Assembly: GCA_963070105.1 (NCBI GenBank)
Contig: OY718807.1
Span: forward strand, 9,734,483-9,798,482
Direction of reading: 5' to 3'
Length of the DNA: 64,000 nt
DNA from: Litomosoides sigmodontis
Lineage: Eukaryota; Nematoda; Chromadorea; Rhabditida; Onchocercidae
How positions within the stretch are numbered: position 1 is the first letter of the stretch; every line of letters starts with the position of its first letter. The position numbers and the translations under genes were made by a program. The notes under the pieces are model-generated. The model was given only the letters and a program-made list of their open reading frames with translations. It had not been told where the DNA came from and made no database searches. Shown in pieces: positions 63,469-64,000 of this stretch.

Positions 63469-64000
63469 GAGAGCGAATTATGGGACTTCGCTCCAATCGA
63501 TCGGTCTTATAATTCTAAAGTACAGTATTAATTGTCAGTATACGTACGGATTATTACTCACTTAGTATCATCGAGCATCGAGTGTTTCCAGCCGGAAATA
63601 TCATCCGCAAGACTGACTACAAAGCAACCAAAGTTCAGACTGTTGTCAAATGCTCGATCGTTCTTGCAATTGAAAGTATTTATTAGCTTAGTTTGATGTT
63701 TCGAAGAAGACGTAGCAAATTAACATTAGCACTTCAAGTGCATGCCTGTGTAGGAAAACATTTGTGTTAGGTCCCACTCTCGAGTTCAAATTTCAATTTT
63801 TAAACCTTTCTTTTAGAAGCAGTAAGAACTGATGAATTGTTAGTTCTAAGACTTCTCAATGTAAATTTATTGCAAATTGATTTTCGAAAATTTTACATTT
63901 TAAAACTTTTTGAATGAAAGAAATTTATTCTTTTTTTTCTCAAAAAAACGCATTTAGCATTTAGCATTTAACATTCCGCAAAACTTCTTCGAAGTACAAA
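63469..64000. other. Right edge of the window, nothing identified
   Basis: About 0.5 kb of A+T-rich sequence. It contains three near-copies of ATTTAGC at 63953-63973 and no coding signal. Confidence 0.5.

Noticed and set aside
1..64000. tRNA, rRNA, spliced-leader RNA, CRISPR or transposon ends
   Set aside because: I looked for B-box-like GGTTCGA, known leader sequence and long inverted repeats by eye and found none convincing. A tRNAscan or Rfam search could overturn this.

Overview
The window reads as A+T-rich nematode nuclear DNA. The support is: many short exons joined at TTTTCAG-type 3' splice sites; splice acceptors a few bases upstream of start codons, as expected where spliced leaders are added; a nematode cuticle collagen; and animal signalling genes with recognisable worm orthologs (RalGDS-like GEF, RalGPS-like GEF, CASK/LIN-2). 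A parasitic clade III (filarial-like) worm is my guess from base composition and gene structure only. There is no operon-style bacterial content and no CRISPR, rRNA or tRNA. Most genes were assembled by hand: exons were joined where splice sites, reading phase and family alignment agree.

Layout. 1-96 (+): tail of a gene entering from the left. 1454-7338 (+): RalGDS-family Ral exchange factor. 9819-16229 (+): 21-exon SH3-SH2-tyrosine kinase with several degenerate key residues. 16468-18124 (-): CCDC25, convergent with the kinase. 20409-23475 (-): RalGPS-like exchange factor with a PH domain, 5' end not found. 24582-26249 (-): secreted glycine-rich protein built from a DPNYQT repeat. 27515-30147 (-): cathepsin B cysteine protease. 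33331-34783 (+): Lys/Glu-rich protein of unknown role, 5' end not found. 36193-47598 (-): CASK/LIN-2 scaffold, 21 exons over 11.4 kb with a 4.45 kb intron. 47599-58233: 10.6 kb with no gene I can support. 58234-59579 (-): cuticle collagen. 59580-64000: no firm gene, one weak candidate exon near 63.2 kb.

How the genes relate. Two different Ral GEF classes (Ras-activated RalGDS type and PH-anchored RalGPS type) lie within 23 kb. With the Src/Csk-like kinase and CASK they give the window a cell-signalling and junction character. The protease, collagen and glycine-rich secreted protein belong to the secretory and cuticle side. I see no evidence of one co-regulated cluster.

The items most worth a second look are the degenerate SH3-SH2 kinase, the 47-bp duplication carrying the CCDC25 splice acceptor and start codon, the DPNYQT repeat protein, the CASK active-site combination, and two non-canonical splice sites in the RalGPS gene.
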